Assembly: GCF_020382885.2 (NCBI RefSeq)
Contig: NC_058516.1
Coordinates: 12,961,601-13,025,600, forward strand
Length of the DNA stretch: 64,000 bases
Source of the DNA: Scatophagus argus
Lineage: Eukaryota; Chordata; Actinopteri; Scatophagidae
Reading direction: 5' to 3'
Every line of letters starts with the position of its first letter. The first letter of the stretch is position 1. Shown here in pieces: positions 44,104 to 56,374 of the stretch. A program made the translations under genes and the position numbers. Under the pieces are notes generated by a model, which was not told the DNA's origin, ran no database searches, and saw nothing but the letters and a program-made list of their open reading frames with translations.

Positions 44104-45068
44104 GTGTGTGTAGCTGCTAAACTTCACAACAAACACATCAAACCATTAAGAACTTGCTATTTTCTCAATTCTGCATATGTCTGATGAAGAAAGCAGTCTG
44201 TAAACTTGTTTAGAAGTGAACTGCAGTCAGATGAACAAAAACAGCGATCTCTCGCTGAGATAAGGTCAAACTAGTGTGTGTAGCTGCTAAACTTCACAAT
44301 AAACACATCAAACCATTAAGAACTTGCTATTTTCTCAATTCTGCATATGTCTGATGAAGAAAGCAGTCTGTAAACTTGTTTTGAAGTGAACTGCAGTCAG
44401 ATTTACAAAAACAGCGTTCTCTCGCTGAGATAAGGCCAAAATGAACAAGTAGTGTGTGTAGCTGCTAAACTTCACAATAAACACATCAAACCATTAAGAA
44501 CTTGCTATTTTCTCAATCCTGCATATGTCTGATGAAGAAAGCAGTCTGTAAACTTGTTTCCATTTGAACTACAGTCAGATTTACAAAAACAGCGTTCTCT
44601 CGCTGAGATAAGGCCAAAGTAGTGTGTGTAGCTGTTAAACTTCACAATAAACACATCAAACCATTAAGAACTTGCTATTTTCTCAATCCTGCATATGTCT
44701 GATGAAGAAAGCAGTCTGTAAACTTGTTTAGAAGTGAACTGCAGTCAGATTTACAAAAACAGCCTTCTCTCGCTGAGATAAGGCCAAAATGAACAAGTAG
44801 TGTGTGTAGCTGCTAAACTTCACAATAAACACATCAAACCATTAAGAACTTGCTATTTTCTCAATCCTGCATATGTCTGATGAAGAAAGTACTTTGCAAA
44901 CATGTTTCCCTTTGAACTACAGTCAGATTTACAAAAACAGCATTCTCTCGCTGAGATAAGGCCAAAATGAACAAGTAGTGTGTGTAGCTGCTAAACTTCA
45001 CAATAAACACATCAAACCATTAAGAACTTGCTATTTTCTCAGTCCTGCATATGTCTGATGAAGAAAGT
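44104..45068 (+). repeat. Satellite array, 170/178 bp units
   Basis: There are five and a half units with starts (TAGCTGCTAA phrase) at 44111, 44281, 44459, 44629, 44807 and 44985, giving steps of 170, 178, 170, 178, 178. The 8-bp difference is the presence of AATGAACAAG before AGTGTGTG. Each unit holds TGTCTGATGAAGAAAG followed by GTAAACTTG, similar to a degenerate hammerhead core. The array is cut at 45068 by a gypsy LTR and resumes at 45861. Confidence 0.92.
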
Positions 45069-45601
45069 TGTCAAGTTTGGTCGGCGTCGCTGACGCAGAG
45101 ATTAGCTGAACCCCGATGCAGAGTCAAAAAGGAGGCGGCAGGCAGGCGTGGTGGAGGTCCAAAAACGATGGTCTTTTATTAAAACAAAGCTAAACTCAAA
45201 AAAACACACTTACCGTGGCAAAAAACTAGGCATGGCATGGCAAGGCAAGGCAAAACCAACGAAACGTTCCTGGCATGGCATGAGGAAAAAATGCAGATCC
45301 TGGCATGGCATAGAGAAAAATGCAGACGCTCAGACAAAGGTGACTGGGAAGACAAGGACTAAATAGACATGACAACGAGACACAGGTGACACACATCAGG
45401 AGGGAGAAAGCAATCAGGAAAACCAAAGCAAAGCTACATGAAAACAGGGCACACAGGGGAAGAGACACTTTCAAAATAAAACAGGACATGACAAAAACCT
45501 TGAACATAAAACATGGAAACACATGACAAGACAAACATGAAACATGGCACATGGACTGAAATCAAGAAACAAAACATAACCAAAAACCACCAGGCATGAC
45601 A
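45069..45601 (-). mobile_element. Gypsy-type 3' LTR, family A
   Basis: The 533-bp LTR starts TGTCATGCC (minus strand) and ends CTTGACA. It is preceded in element orientation by a polypurine tract (45602-45615, TTAAGGGGGGGGTTC), so it is the 3' LTR of an element and not a solo LTR. It is related to the solo LTRs at 8051 and 57718. It is inserted in the satellite; no target duplication is visible because the 5' half of the element is gone. Confidence 0.75.
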
Positions 45602-45860
45602 GAACCCCCCCCTTAAGGGACAGATCCCAGATGTCCCTTAAAAAAAAAGAAAACACAGGCTGAGTGGCTGGAGGGGGGAAAACCAAAGAGGCATGAGATA
45701 AAGAAAAAACAAAGTCAGGGATTCAGCCCTGGTGTGGGGCAGTGGCCCAACCTGCAATCTCGGGTGGGCGGCCCCAGTTCAACACCCAGGTGGGGCTCGA
45801 TAAGTCAGGGGGTCTGCCCAAATGCTGGGCCAGAACCCAACATGAGACCTCCGGGACTTG
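45602..45860 (-). pseudogene. Gypsy element internal remnant
   Basis: These are about 250 bp of non-LTR sequence next to the polypurine tract. No protein motif is visible. The satellite resumes immediately after it, so the rest of the element, including the 5' LTR, was deleted. Confidence 0.5.
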
Positions 45861-45984
45861 AAGAACTTGCTATTTTCTCAATCCTGCATATGTCTGATGA
45901 AGAAAGCAGTCTGTAAACTTGTTTAGAAGTGAACTGCAGTCAGATTTACAAAAACAGCGTTCTCTCGCTGAGATAAGGCCAAAG

Positions 45985-46690
45985 GACACCCCCATACTGG
46001 ACGTACCATGATTTTTCCTCCACCAAACTTGATTTTTTTGTGGGTGAATTTTGGGTTCATGCGAGTTCCAACAGGTCTTCTGCAGTATTTGACTGGGATG
46101 CAGTTCAATGGATGCTTCATCATAAAAATCAACCTTCTGTCACTTTTCCACTGTCCATCCTTTCTGTAAGCTGTGGGCCTTGGCAGATACGACACAACTT
46201 TTTTTTGGCCCTCCTCACCAGTTTGTCCACCCTTTTTTTGTCCCGGGCAGAGATGCTGCCTGCTCAGCAGACCACACCATAAAAAATGGCTGATGCCACC
46301 ACAGAGTCGTAGAAGCTCGTGAGGAGTGGACCCTGTATTCCAAAGGCTCTCAGCCTCCTGAGAAGGAAGAGTCTGTTTTGGCTCTTTTTGTTGAGGTGAA
46401 CACCCTTGTAGGAGGTGACTCTCCCGATGTCTGTTCCTTGGATGTTCACCAGTGCGGGTGGGGTGTGTTGGCGTCTGCTGAACTCCACCACCAGCTCCTT
46501 GGTTTTACCAACGTTGATGTGGAGGCCGTTACCCTGGTGGCAGGTTGGAGTGTTGTACCCAAAGTATAGAGAGTGAACAGAAAATGAGCCAAAACTGTTT
46601 CCTGTGGTGCACCTGTGCTACAGAGAAGCATGTCACTGCTCTGCGTCCTCACATACAGTGACCAAGTAGTGAAAAAAACGACTTAGACAT
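45985..46690 (-). pseudogene. Tc1 and LINE RT fragments, copy 2
   Basis: This is the counterpart of 20285-20990 with only a handful of substitutions and one extra T in a homopolymer at about 46231-46238. It has the same truncated Tc1 block followed by the Rex1/CR1-group RT scrap. Confidence 0.65.
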
Positions 46691-47328
46691 GATGACTTCG
46701 AACTTGATTCAGTGCAGCTTTCAGAAAAAGTGAAACTGTCTCAGTAACGCTGAAGGATTAACAGAGCAGTTACAACACAATCTGGCTGCAGTCTATTTGT
46801 CTCTGTGCATCACAGGAGGCACCACAGGATATCATTGACCTTACAGATCAGTCGTTTTCACTATCATAACCCAAAAATTGCACAAAGAATGTGTGGTTTA
46901 TTGGGCGTTAGCTAACTGGCCAGTTAAGAACGACTCCACCTCCACTCTACTCAGATGGCCCTTCAGTACAGTTCAGATGATGTATGACACTTTGGATATG
47001 GAAAACCTTGGAGTTTTTGCACCTCTCGTGAGTGACCTAAAACTCATGGAAACTCATTGGCTACGTTTTTTGGGGGGGTAAAACTAAAGAAATATGAAAA
47101 CAATAATAATGATAATTTACCTTGACATCTCTCATACAAGTTACTGTACACTCTAATTTGCATATTCTGGAACACCAGTCAGTTCATATCATCAAAGCAC
47201 ATTCCGGGTTCTGTTTGCTAGAACACGTGCCTTTGATCGCTGAGAGAGCTCACACACGCACACACGTGTTGGATCCACATTCACTTGTTACTGGAAGTTA
47301 TCAGATTTGAAATTTCTGTAATATCATC
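46691..47328 (+). promoter_or_regulatory. Upstream region of PIM-like kinase 2
   Basis: It is nearly identical to 20991-21624, including the CACACACGTG-containing stretch before the ATG. Both genes therefore probably share regulation. The transcription start cannot be placed. Confidence 0.35.
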
Positions 47329-50300
47329 ATGGCAAATAACAACTCTGAACCCCTGAGCGACACTAAGAAGGAATCGCTCAAGAAGAACTTGAAGAGAAAA
47401 GTCAGAGAAGGTGAAGATGGACTCTCAAAGACAAAGAGGAGAAGACTGAACTACAACCAGGCTGAGAAGGAATCAGGATCGGCCTCGTCTGCGGACACTG
47501 GCAATGGTAAGCGAATCATGTGAAGTTAGCGTTCAACATCATTAGTTAAATGTCAAACCTGAACAAACAAAACCAAACCTACATTCACAGAGAAAGACCA
47601 TGAGACCAGAGTGAAAAACGATTTTTAATGTCTCAGCTTTAGAGGGTTTTGATGTGGCTATTTTCAGTTTGGAAGGGAGCAGGCGAACTGTTTTCCCTTT
47701 GCCTCAGGAGTCTTTATGCTAACCTAATAACAGCTCAAGCATGTGTTGGGATGCGTATTTCCCGAAATGACGAAATATTTCCTTAACTAAGAGATGCTAG
47801 AGAAGAAAATTAGTTTGTTATTTTGGAAGTCACTGAATGACAAAGGTGGACTTATTTTCTCCATTAGTGACTGGTCATTAACCTGGTGGTCCTCTTTTTC
47901 TCTTGTCATTTGAAGGGAGCAGCAGCACACAGTCCAGTAGGTGCGGTACAACAGTGGAGGATGTGAGCAAGAGGACTGGAAAGAGGAAGGCTGCCGCTGA
48001 TGAAGAAGAACCCTGCGCGAAGAGAAGGAAGGGCCGGCCAACCATGACGGATTTGATAGATTCCCGAAGAGGTAAGTAGTAATTAACACGTTCGTGTTAA
48101 TGTGCAACACAAAACAGTCACATTAATGGTCACACTGATGCCCTGATTTGGAAACACAGTGTAATGTTATGTTATGTACAGGTGGTTTTGAGTTTTTGCC
48201 CCAGCCTTTTGTAGCCCCTATAGCAGCATGTTTGAACTGTGCTCCTGGCATCAAATTCATTATAAACATGTACGCACAAAAGTCACTGCTCATAAATATA
48301 TAGTTTTCAAACTGTTTTCAGTGGAGTATATGCCAGAAAGGATGAGCAAGTGGTCACATTTTGTTTCCTTTGTTCCACACAGCGGCCCATCTTTTTCAGA
48401 ATCACTCTAGAAAGGATTGATTTTAGAGCTTTTTTAATGTGTAACTGATGCTCCTGGTAACTAAACAAAACATGTGTTTGTCTGTTTAGCTGAATTTGAG
48501 GCCAAATACCAGCAGGAGAATCATCTCGGTGAAGGAGGCTGTGGATGTGTGTTTGCTGGCTACCGCAAAGCAGATCATTTACCTGTGAGTATGATACACA
48601 CATTGTGAAACATACATTTACACACATTCACTCATGCACACACTCACTCATATGCACACACACAGTCTGATCAGGAAGTGCTAACCAAAGTGCCATTTGT
48701 GTCTTGTAGGTTGCCATCAAACACATAGCAAAAGACAAAGTGTTGTGCAAAGAGGTAAGTGAGCAACACCAAACAGGATGCTGCACTCAGCCCAGTGAAT
48801 GTGTGTTTGATGAATCACGCTTTTCTCTAAACCTGTGGAGCTTCTCCTTCTCTTACACTGTTTTTGCTTCAACGTTTCAGAGACGAAATGGGAAAGAACT
48901 CTCAGCTGAGGTGGCTGTGATGTTAAAACTCCAAGCTGGAAGAACTGGATTAATGGAGGAATCAGCACCCGTGTCACTCCTGGACTGGTATGATCTGGAC
49001 CAGGAGCTGATCCTGGTACTGGAAAGACCAATGCCATGTATGGACCTTTTAAATTACATCAGGACAAACAGAGGCCACTTACAGGAGGACAAGGCAAAGG
49101 TAAGCTGCTCGAGCGTGTATGTGTGTGTGTGTGTGTTTCAAACAAGAACTTAATGACTTGTGACTTACCTGTAACATACTGTAACATATAGCTATTGCCA
49201 CAGGTTCTCCTTGTGTTTCTTATTAGCACCTCTTTGTGCCACAGCGGACTGTGCTGCCCATTTGTCTCGGTATCTAAAACCATGTCACCTTTTCCATCAT
49301 GTCTGTGGAAAATATTCTGGTTTTCCACAGTGGAAACACAAGGAAGAACCTAAAACCAAAGCCCTACATGTTCTTACAGCTTTATGTTGTAGGAGGCTCC
49401 ATGTCTCTGATGGAGTAAGAAGCAACCTGTGTAGGCTCTCAGACAGGTTGGAAGCAATCTGGTTTGGATGACAAAACAAACTGAAATTATGACCATCTCT
49501 GATGGACATTTTTTGGGTGTCTGTGGGTTTGAAATGTTGCTGATCAAAAGTTTTGTCCTGCTGTTGTTGTCAGCTTTGAATCACAGCAGTTAAGCCAAAG
49601 TTAACCCAAACCCCACAGCCATGACACAAACTGTTGAACCTCCTCACAGTCCGTCTCCCCACTCCGATCCCTCACTTTTCTATTTGTGTCCCTCTCTTCC
49701 AGATCATACTTAAACAGTTGGTTGATGCAGCAAATGAACTCGAGGATAAGCGCATCTTTCATCGGGATATCAAACCCGAAAACATCCTGATTGAGACCAG
49801 CTCAGATGTGCCGCGTGTTCGTGTCATTGACTTTGGACTGAGCTGTTTCTTCAAGAAAACATCAGTTTACCGTGTCTTCTGTGGTAAGCCATCTGGCTTT
49901 TTCTTCTGCCTCTCACTAATTTACCTGCCTGTGACTTTAATGTTTAAAGAAAGACGCTTTTCATCCTCAATTATTATCACTTGTGTGTATTGTAGGTACC
50001 CCCCAACACGTCCCTCCGGAGTGGTACAGTCATTATACCTACAGGCCCGGCCCCACCACAGTGTGGCAGATGGGAGTGGTCTTATATGAGCTGCTCCACA
50101 GAACAGTCCGATTTGATACCACAAGTTTCCTCAGACATGAGCTGCCAATCAGGGATGAGCTGTCCAGAGGTAAGAAAAACGTACTCATATGCAAACACAG
50201 AGCTGTTCATTTCCATTCACCTCCTGAGGAATCACTGTGGCTGTCAGCTCCAACTTTCTCATCTTTCTTTCCCTCCAGATTGCCGGGATTTCTTACAGAA

Positions 50301-50370
50301 GTGTTTAAACACATCCTACATGCTGCGACCTACTCTGAAGGAGCTCCAGCTTCACCCATGGCTCAGATAA
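47329..50370 (+). CDS. PIM-like serine/threonine kinase, copy 2
   Basis: The same eight-exon structure gives 379 residues: 47329-47506, 47916-48071, 48490-48584, 48710-48754, 48881-49099, 49703-49883, 49996-50169, 50279-50370. All kinase motifs listed for copy 1 are unchanged (catalytic Lys147, HRD 251-253, DFG 274-276). The replacements seen are Ile to Thr in the first exon (SDIKK/SDTKK) and Lys to Thr in the second (TMKDL/TMTDL). The acceptor of exon 2 is changed from TTTGCAG to TTTGAAG; AAG acceptors work but less efficiently, so splicing may be weaker. The GT repeat in intron 5 is shorter than in copy 1. Low divergence implies a recent duplication or gene conversion. Confidence 0.85.
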
Positions 50371-50975
50371 ACCAACACTACATTCACAGTTCATGCCAAT
50401 ACAATACATTCACAATACAAGAACTAATTCTGTTCTTGTTTTTCTTCACCAGGACCGTCCGCCATGCTTATACAGGTTTTCTCCGGGTGCTCCGGTTAGA
50501 CCAACTGCAGTTCCTTTAGGCCCCCCGGTCGTCCGCGGAGAGGAGGATCTCTCTTTGAATTGCCTTTCCCGAGGTTTCTTCCCATTTTTCATCTGGCCTC
50601 AAGGTTTTGGGGAGTTTTTCCTCGTCTTCTTAGAGAGCTTGGGCCGGGTCAGGAGCTGCTTATGATTTGTGCTTATGGCGAAAGCCATATCACATCATAA
50701 GGAAAAAAAAATGGATACTAATCTATTAACTACTATCTACTAACTGGTCATTTTGTGATATTAAACTAGAATAATAATAAAAAAGAAACAACTTAGACTG
50801 TTACAGTTTCTGAGACTGATTGCAGAACAATAATCCTATCAGATAAAACAGGCTTGTCTAAATGAATGGACAAGACCTAAAATGATGAAGTGTGCTCTCT
50901 GCTTATGACTTTACATTGCTTTATGCTTCACTCATGTTGGCATAATGAATAAAAGTTTTTAAAATGTTTTTTTTA
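50371..50975 (+). other. Kinase 2 3' UTR with LINE-tail-like segment and poly(A) signal
   Basis: Equivalent to 24679-25270. It contains the LINE-tail-like block at about 50450-50700 and AATAAA at 50948-50953. A short CTACTATCTACTAA stretch near 50729 is extra relative to copy 1. Confidence 0.5.
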
Positions 50976-52029
50976 AAACCCGTGGCATCATATTTACTTA
51001 CTTTCTTCCTATTTACACAAACAGCTTTTTTTTTCCAAATTGCTATCACAGACCCTGCATACCAATGGTACCACCCTGAAACTGTTGAAAGTGAGCAGTC
51101 TGATGAAGTACAGTATATTTCGGTCTTCTATAAAATGTCCATATATATCAGAGAAATCCATGGGCCAACCACACTGCACCATTACATGCAAAATGCTGAA
51201 GGTAATACATGCAGACACTGCCGAGAACAGAACAGAACCGAGAACCTTCAATCCTGAGGTGTCTTTCTCTCATGACTTGGATGGGTTTCTGCCAATCCCT
51301 GTCTTGCACAAGTCGCAATATCCAACCAAAAGAAAATGACTTGTTGCAAAGGAAAGCAACTCTCATTTAATGATGCCTCCACAGCAAGGTCCCAGTCATT
51401 CATTCTTGAAAAGCAAAAGTGATAGGGATTTTAAGTAATCATTAAGTAATTACAAATTTTAATAGTTATTCGTGACTATTTTTCTGCTGGTGCTCACTTT
51501 TTAACAAATATGGTCTCTGAATGAAAAGAAAGTTTTAGCATTTTTATATGCGTTCTCTTCCAAGACGGAAGTAATTTACTCCTTTTCCTGACCTGTTTCA
51601 CTATAAAACCTCACAGTATATCTTGATAAAAGAAGTAACATAACTTCAGCTTGGAAAAAAAGTTGGACTCATGAAAAAAACCTCACTCAGAAATGAATTG
51701 CTGTTGTAATAGCTCAGTTGTTTTGAGTGCCTTAATATTTTGGAGCAAGTATAAGTAATGATGGAATAATTCCAGCTCATTCCAGTGACCCATTTTCTTG
51801 GAGCTGACTTTATATCATTGCAAAAAAAAATGTTTATTTCAGTTTATAAACCATCATGAGGTGAATAAGTAAGCTAAAGAAAGCATGTAAACATTTGTTT
51901 TATGATCTAGCAAAGTATAACGATTTGTTGTTGATTACATAAAATAAATATTAAAATTTGTTAACCATGATTAATAAATCATGGAAGCAGGCCTATATTT
52001 GTAAGCAAAAATGACCGTTTCTGTGTACA

Positions 52030-52271
52030 GGGCGGGACAGTGGTGCAGTGGTTAGCACTGTCGCCTCATAGTAGGAGGGTTCCAGGTTCGAATCCCGGTC
52101 TGGGCCCTTCTATGTGGAGTTTGCATGTTCTCCCTGTGCCTGCGTGGGTTTTCTGTGGGTTCTCCGGCTGCCTCCCACAATACCAAAAACATGCACATTA
52201 GGTTAACTGGCTACTCTACATTGTCTGTTTTTGTGTGTCACCCCTGATGGATCAGCAGTATAGAAAATGGA
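52030..52271 (+). mobile_element. tRNA-derived SINE, copy in duplication 2
   Basis: Orthologous to 26361-26602, with the same internal deletion, head GGTTAGCACTGTCGCCTC and B box GGTTCGAATCCC. Confidence 0.8.
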
Positions 52272-53344
52272 TCCCCTGTGTCTCCTCTGTGTTAACCCTG
52301 TCACATGACCCGTGCTGCTTCAGCGGCTCTGGGAGAGGAAGTGGGAAGCGGATCACCCCGAGTTTTAAACACAGACTGTTAGCACAGGACTGCCATCAAA
52401 AGACTGGAATTTGCACATCCGGCATAAAATAAAGATTAGTTTCATGTTTGTAAGAGTCTGCATCAGGAAGTGACGTAATGAAGCAAAAGAAATGCGTTTG
52501 TGCACATGCCACATGCTTTATTTATTGTGATTGGTTCTATTTTTTGTATACCTTTTTTTTATAATGACCATTCTCCATGTAGGCCTTGTTTTTGCGAGTG
52601 AAGCTTTGGGGGTTCCTACCGCAGTGTGTAAATAGGCCATAGATGTTATGGTCTGTGCCTTTCCTTCCCCCCTCATGTGTGCTGTTTTCTCCCTCCCCTT
52701 TGTTTCTTGTGGTTCCTTGCTTGTGTCTCTCTGTGTCTGTGTTCTGGGTGTGGCTCATCAGTCCTGCTGCCAATCAACTCCTGCTGCCAATCTGCCTGCT
52801 CACCTGAGATCCATCCACTAATCATCTCCAGCTGTACAAATACCCTGGCTCTGCAGTCTGCTCTCTGCCAGATCGTTCGGTCTACCTTCTGGTACTAACC
52901 TAGTTAGGATTGAGTATACGCACAACACTTTGCATTGTTCATCCTCTGGTCTCTCTCTTTTTCATTGTGCCTATGGCTAACTAGCTAGTTATTGTTAGCT
53001 TTTTCTCCCCTGTGTGATCTTTTGCTAAAGACTTGTGTAACCCGGGTGAAAAAACCCACATATTAGTTTCCTCCTACTCTATTCTGATATCGTGAATCCA
53101 TTTTGCGACTGACGTCGTCACGTTGCTACAGTCATGTGACCTAGTGTGGCCAATTGAGTGGGCATAAGTGACTAGCGACCGGTAAGTACAAGAGAAGCAC
53201 ACTTGTTGCGTGTTGCTGGAGGAGCCGGCCACCGAAGCCGTCGAGAGCGTTTGTATGAAGCTTGAATGTTGTTAAACTGCAAATTAGCCAGGTTTTGATG
53301 GCGAGCTAGGAATCAGAGAGTTCAATGGGATAAGCCTGAAGATT

Positions 53345-55746
53345 CTCCCAGGACATGTACCAGTACAACAGACCGTACTGATTTAAATGTTACTCCTGCA
53401 GCAATTGATTCTTTTGTTAATAACACTGCAGCCACGTTGCACACAGTTTTAGATATGGTTGCCCCACTGAGAAAGAAGGTTAGAAATCATAGGAGGCTAG
53501 CTCCTTGGTATAATTCAAATTTACGAACACTTAAACAAACATCAAGACGGATGGAGAGGAAGTGGTACTCCTCCAAATCAGCTGAATCCCAGAGAGCCTG
53601 GAAAGACAGTCTATTGGCATACAAAAAGGCCCTTCGTGAAGCCAGAACTGCCTATTATTCAACATTAATAGAGAAAAACAAGAACAACTCGTGTTTTCTC
53701 TTTAACACTGTAGCCAGGCTGACCAAGAGTCACAGCTCTGTTGAGCCTTGTATTCCTGCAGCTCTTAGCAGTGAAGACTTCATGAGTTTCTTCACCAATA
53801 AAATCAATAACATTAGAGAAAAAATCAATAAAGATCTTCCCAGAATAGCTGATATAGTGCCATCTCTAGAAATCTCTTTTAATCCTACTCCATCTCTGGA
53901 CAGGTTCCTGCCCATAGACCTCCCCGAGCTGACCTCCAGCATTAACAAATCTAACCCAACTACATGTCTCTTAGACCCCATCCCAACTAAGCTCCTCAAG
54001 GACGTCTTTCCCTTGATTGGCGTTTCCCTCTTAGATCAGATCAACTTATCCTTAACAACAGGTTATGTACCACAGGCGTTTAAAACCGCTGTCATTAGAC
54101 CTTTACTTAAAAAACCTTCACTTGACCCAGACATCTTAGCAAACTATAGGCCGATATCCAACCTCCCGTTCTTATCTAAAAAACTCGAAAGAGTGGTTGC
54201 AAATCAGTTGATTGATCACCTACACAGGAACAGTCTCTTTGAGATGTTTCAGTCTGGTTTCAGAGCCCATCACAGCACAGAAACAGCACTGGTTAAAGTC
54301 ACAAATGACCTCCTCATGGCATCAGACCGCGGGCTTGTCTCCATACTTGTTTTGCTAGATCTCAGTGCTGCTTTTGACACTGTAGATCACAGCATTTTAT
54401 TACACAGATTAGAACATGAGACTAGGATCACAGGGACTGCGCTACGCTGGTTCAAATCATATTTAACAGATAGATTTCACTTTGCTCAAGTTAATAATGT
54501 TTCCTCTTCATATATAAGGGTTAGCCTCGGGTGTCCACAAGGTTCAGTGCTTGGGCCGATCCTGTTCACCTTATACATGCTCCCTCTCGGAAATATTATT
54601 CAGAAACATGGCATAAACTTTCATTGTTATGCTGATGACACTCAGCTGTACTTAGCCTTAAAGCCTGAAGAAACAGAGCCGTTAGCCAGACTCCAGGCAT
54701 GTCTTAAGGACATAAAGGACTGGATGACCTCCAATTTTTTATTATTAAACTCAGACAAAACTGAGATCATTGTTCTAGGCCCCAAACACCTTAGAAATAG
54801 AATAGCTGATAATATTCTCTCTCTGGGCGGCATTACTTTGGCCTCCAGTACGACTGCGAGGAACCTCGGCGTTATCTTCGATCAGGACGTGTCATTTATT
54901 CATCACATTAAACAGACCTCTAAGACCGCCTTTTTTCACCTCCGTAATATTGCTAAGATTAGGAGTGTCCTCTCTCAGAGTGATGCTGAAAAACTTGTCC
55001 ATGCTTTCGTTACTTCTAGGCTGGACTACTGCAACTCACTATTGTCAGGATGTCCAAATTACTCTATTAATAACCTGCAGCTGATCCAGAATGCAGCAGC
55101 TAGAGTTTTAACAGGAATCAGTAAAAGGGATCATATCTCCCCCATCTTAGCTTCTCTTCACTGGCTTCCAGTAAAATTCAGAATAGACTTTAAAATTCTC
55201 CTACTTACATATAAGGTCCTACATGGACTAGCCCCATCATACCTGCAGGATCTAATAGTCCCATATATTCCCAATAGATCACTCAGATCACAGAGTGCAG
55301 GTTTACTTACAGTTCCCAGAATTCATAAAAGTAGAACGGGAGGACGAGCCTTCAGCTATCAGGCACCCCTGCTGTGGAACCAGTTGCCAATCTGGGTTCG
55401 ACAAGCAGACACCACCTCCACTTTTAAGACTAAACTTAAAACCTTTCTGTTTAGTAAAGCATATAGTTAGCACCAAATAAAGTGTGTAGGGCTGGTAGGC
55501 ATAGTTTCACTCACCTCATGCTATATAGCCACAGGTAGAATAGGTCTGACTAACTGTTAATCTTTAAATCTCTATCATAGCTAAGCTGCTATAGGCCTAT
55601 GCTGCCGGGGGACACAAACATGATCCACCAAGCAGTTTCCCCTCCTCCTTCTCCTCTTCTTCCTCTCCCCTCGTCAGATTAACATGCAGTTCATTATTTT
55701 ATGTCACTAACTGTGTGTCCAGTGCTCCTCGTAGTCTTGTGTCTCT

Positions 55747-55790
<44 letters not shown>

Positions 55791-56374
55791 CTTTCCACAG
55801 GTATCTCTCCATCCAGATCTTCAAGTTGAACTGTAGCCGGCTCTATGACCAACCCAATGTGTATTGTTGACATCTGCCTGTCATTCCTCTGTGTACCGAC
55901 TATCGGCGGGGTGGTTCTCACGAAATCGAACTGATAGGATAGTGATTCTCAACATCACATGGATACATGAATGTTACAGCAGTTCATTATAATTTTCATT
56001 ACTATAATTTTCTTATAACTTGTGAAATGTTAAAATCATATTGAGGTGGTAGCAAAAGTGAAACTAAACAGTTGAGATTTTGTTTTACTTATCTTTTTAG
56101 TAATGTCATTTCTCATGTTGCAAATTGCTTTCCTGCCTGTACAACATCCATTGCACGTCTGCCCGTCCTGGGTGAGGGATCCCTCCTCTGTTGCTCACCC
56201 TGAGGTTTCTTCCATTTTTTCCTGTTAAAGGTTTTTCTGGGAGTTTTTCCTTAGTCGATGTGAGGGTCGAAGGGCAGAGGATGTTGCTGATGTTATGTTA
56301 AGCCCTTTGAGACAAACTGCTTGTAAAAATGGGCTGTACAAATAAAGTTGACTTGACTTGACTTGACTTGACTT
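53345..56374 (+). mobile_element. L2-type LINE, 5' truncated, inserted in copy 2
   Basis: This is the same family as 10918-16140, with a matching 3' UTR and TTGAC tail (56347-56374). It is truncated inside ORF2 at about 53355. Comparison with copy 1 shows that 12 bp of target (28074-28085) are missing and no target duplication was made. A GA/CT microsatellite lies at about 55748-55787. Confidence 0.92.
53437..55470 (+). CDS. L2-type LINE ORF2, N-terminally truncated
   Basis: The 677-residue open frame starts after the endonuclease. It keeps the complete [35 protein letters not shown], a motif B that reads [13 protein letters not shown] (Val to Cys against the intact copy), [10 protein letters not shown], and the C-terminal [12 protein letters not shown] block. 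There are no stops. Without endonuclease and promoter it is not autonomous. Confidence 0.88.
   Translation: MHTVLDMVAPLRKKVRNHRRLAPWYNSNLRTLKQTSRRMERKWYSSKSAESQRAWKDSLLAYKKALREARTAYYSTLIEKNKNNSCFLFNTVARLTKSHSSVEPCIPAALSSEDFMSFFTNKINNIREKINKDLPRIADIVPSLEISFNPTPSLDRFLPIDLPELTSSINKSNPTTCLLDPIPTKLLKDVFPLIGVSLLDQINLSLTTGYVPQAFKTAVIRPLLKKPSLDPDILANYRPISNLPFLSKKLERVVANQLIDHLHRNSLFEMFQSGFRAHHSTETALVKVTNDLLMASDRGLVSILVLLDLSAAFDTVDHSILLHRLEHETRITGTALRWFKSYLTDRFHFAQVNNVSSSYIRVSLGCPQGSVLGPILFTLYMLPLGNIIQKHGINFHCYADDTQLYLALKPEETEPLARLQACLKDIKDWMTSNFLLLNSDKTEIIVLGPKHLRNRIADNILSLGGITLASSTTARNLGVIFDQDVSFIHHIKQTSKTAFFHLRNIAKIRSVLSQSDAEKLVHAFVTSRLDYCNSLLSGCPNYSINNLQLIQNAAARVLTGISKRDHISPILASLHWLPVKFRIDFKILLLTYKVLHGLAPSYLQDLIVPYIPNRSLRSQSAGLLTVPRIHKSRTGGRAFSYQAPLLWNQLPIWVRQADTTSTFKTKLKTFLFSKAYS

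Noticed and set aside
20026..45068. A CRISPR-like array, because of regular repeats
   Set aside because: The units are 170-178 bp tandem satellite without unique spacers, in a vertebrate genome.
44104..45068. Satellite as tandem LTRs of the neighbouring retroviral element
   Set aside because: Units lack TG...CA ends at the unit borders and do not match either LTR of the element.
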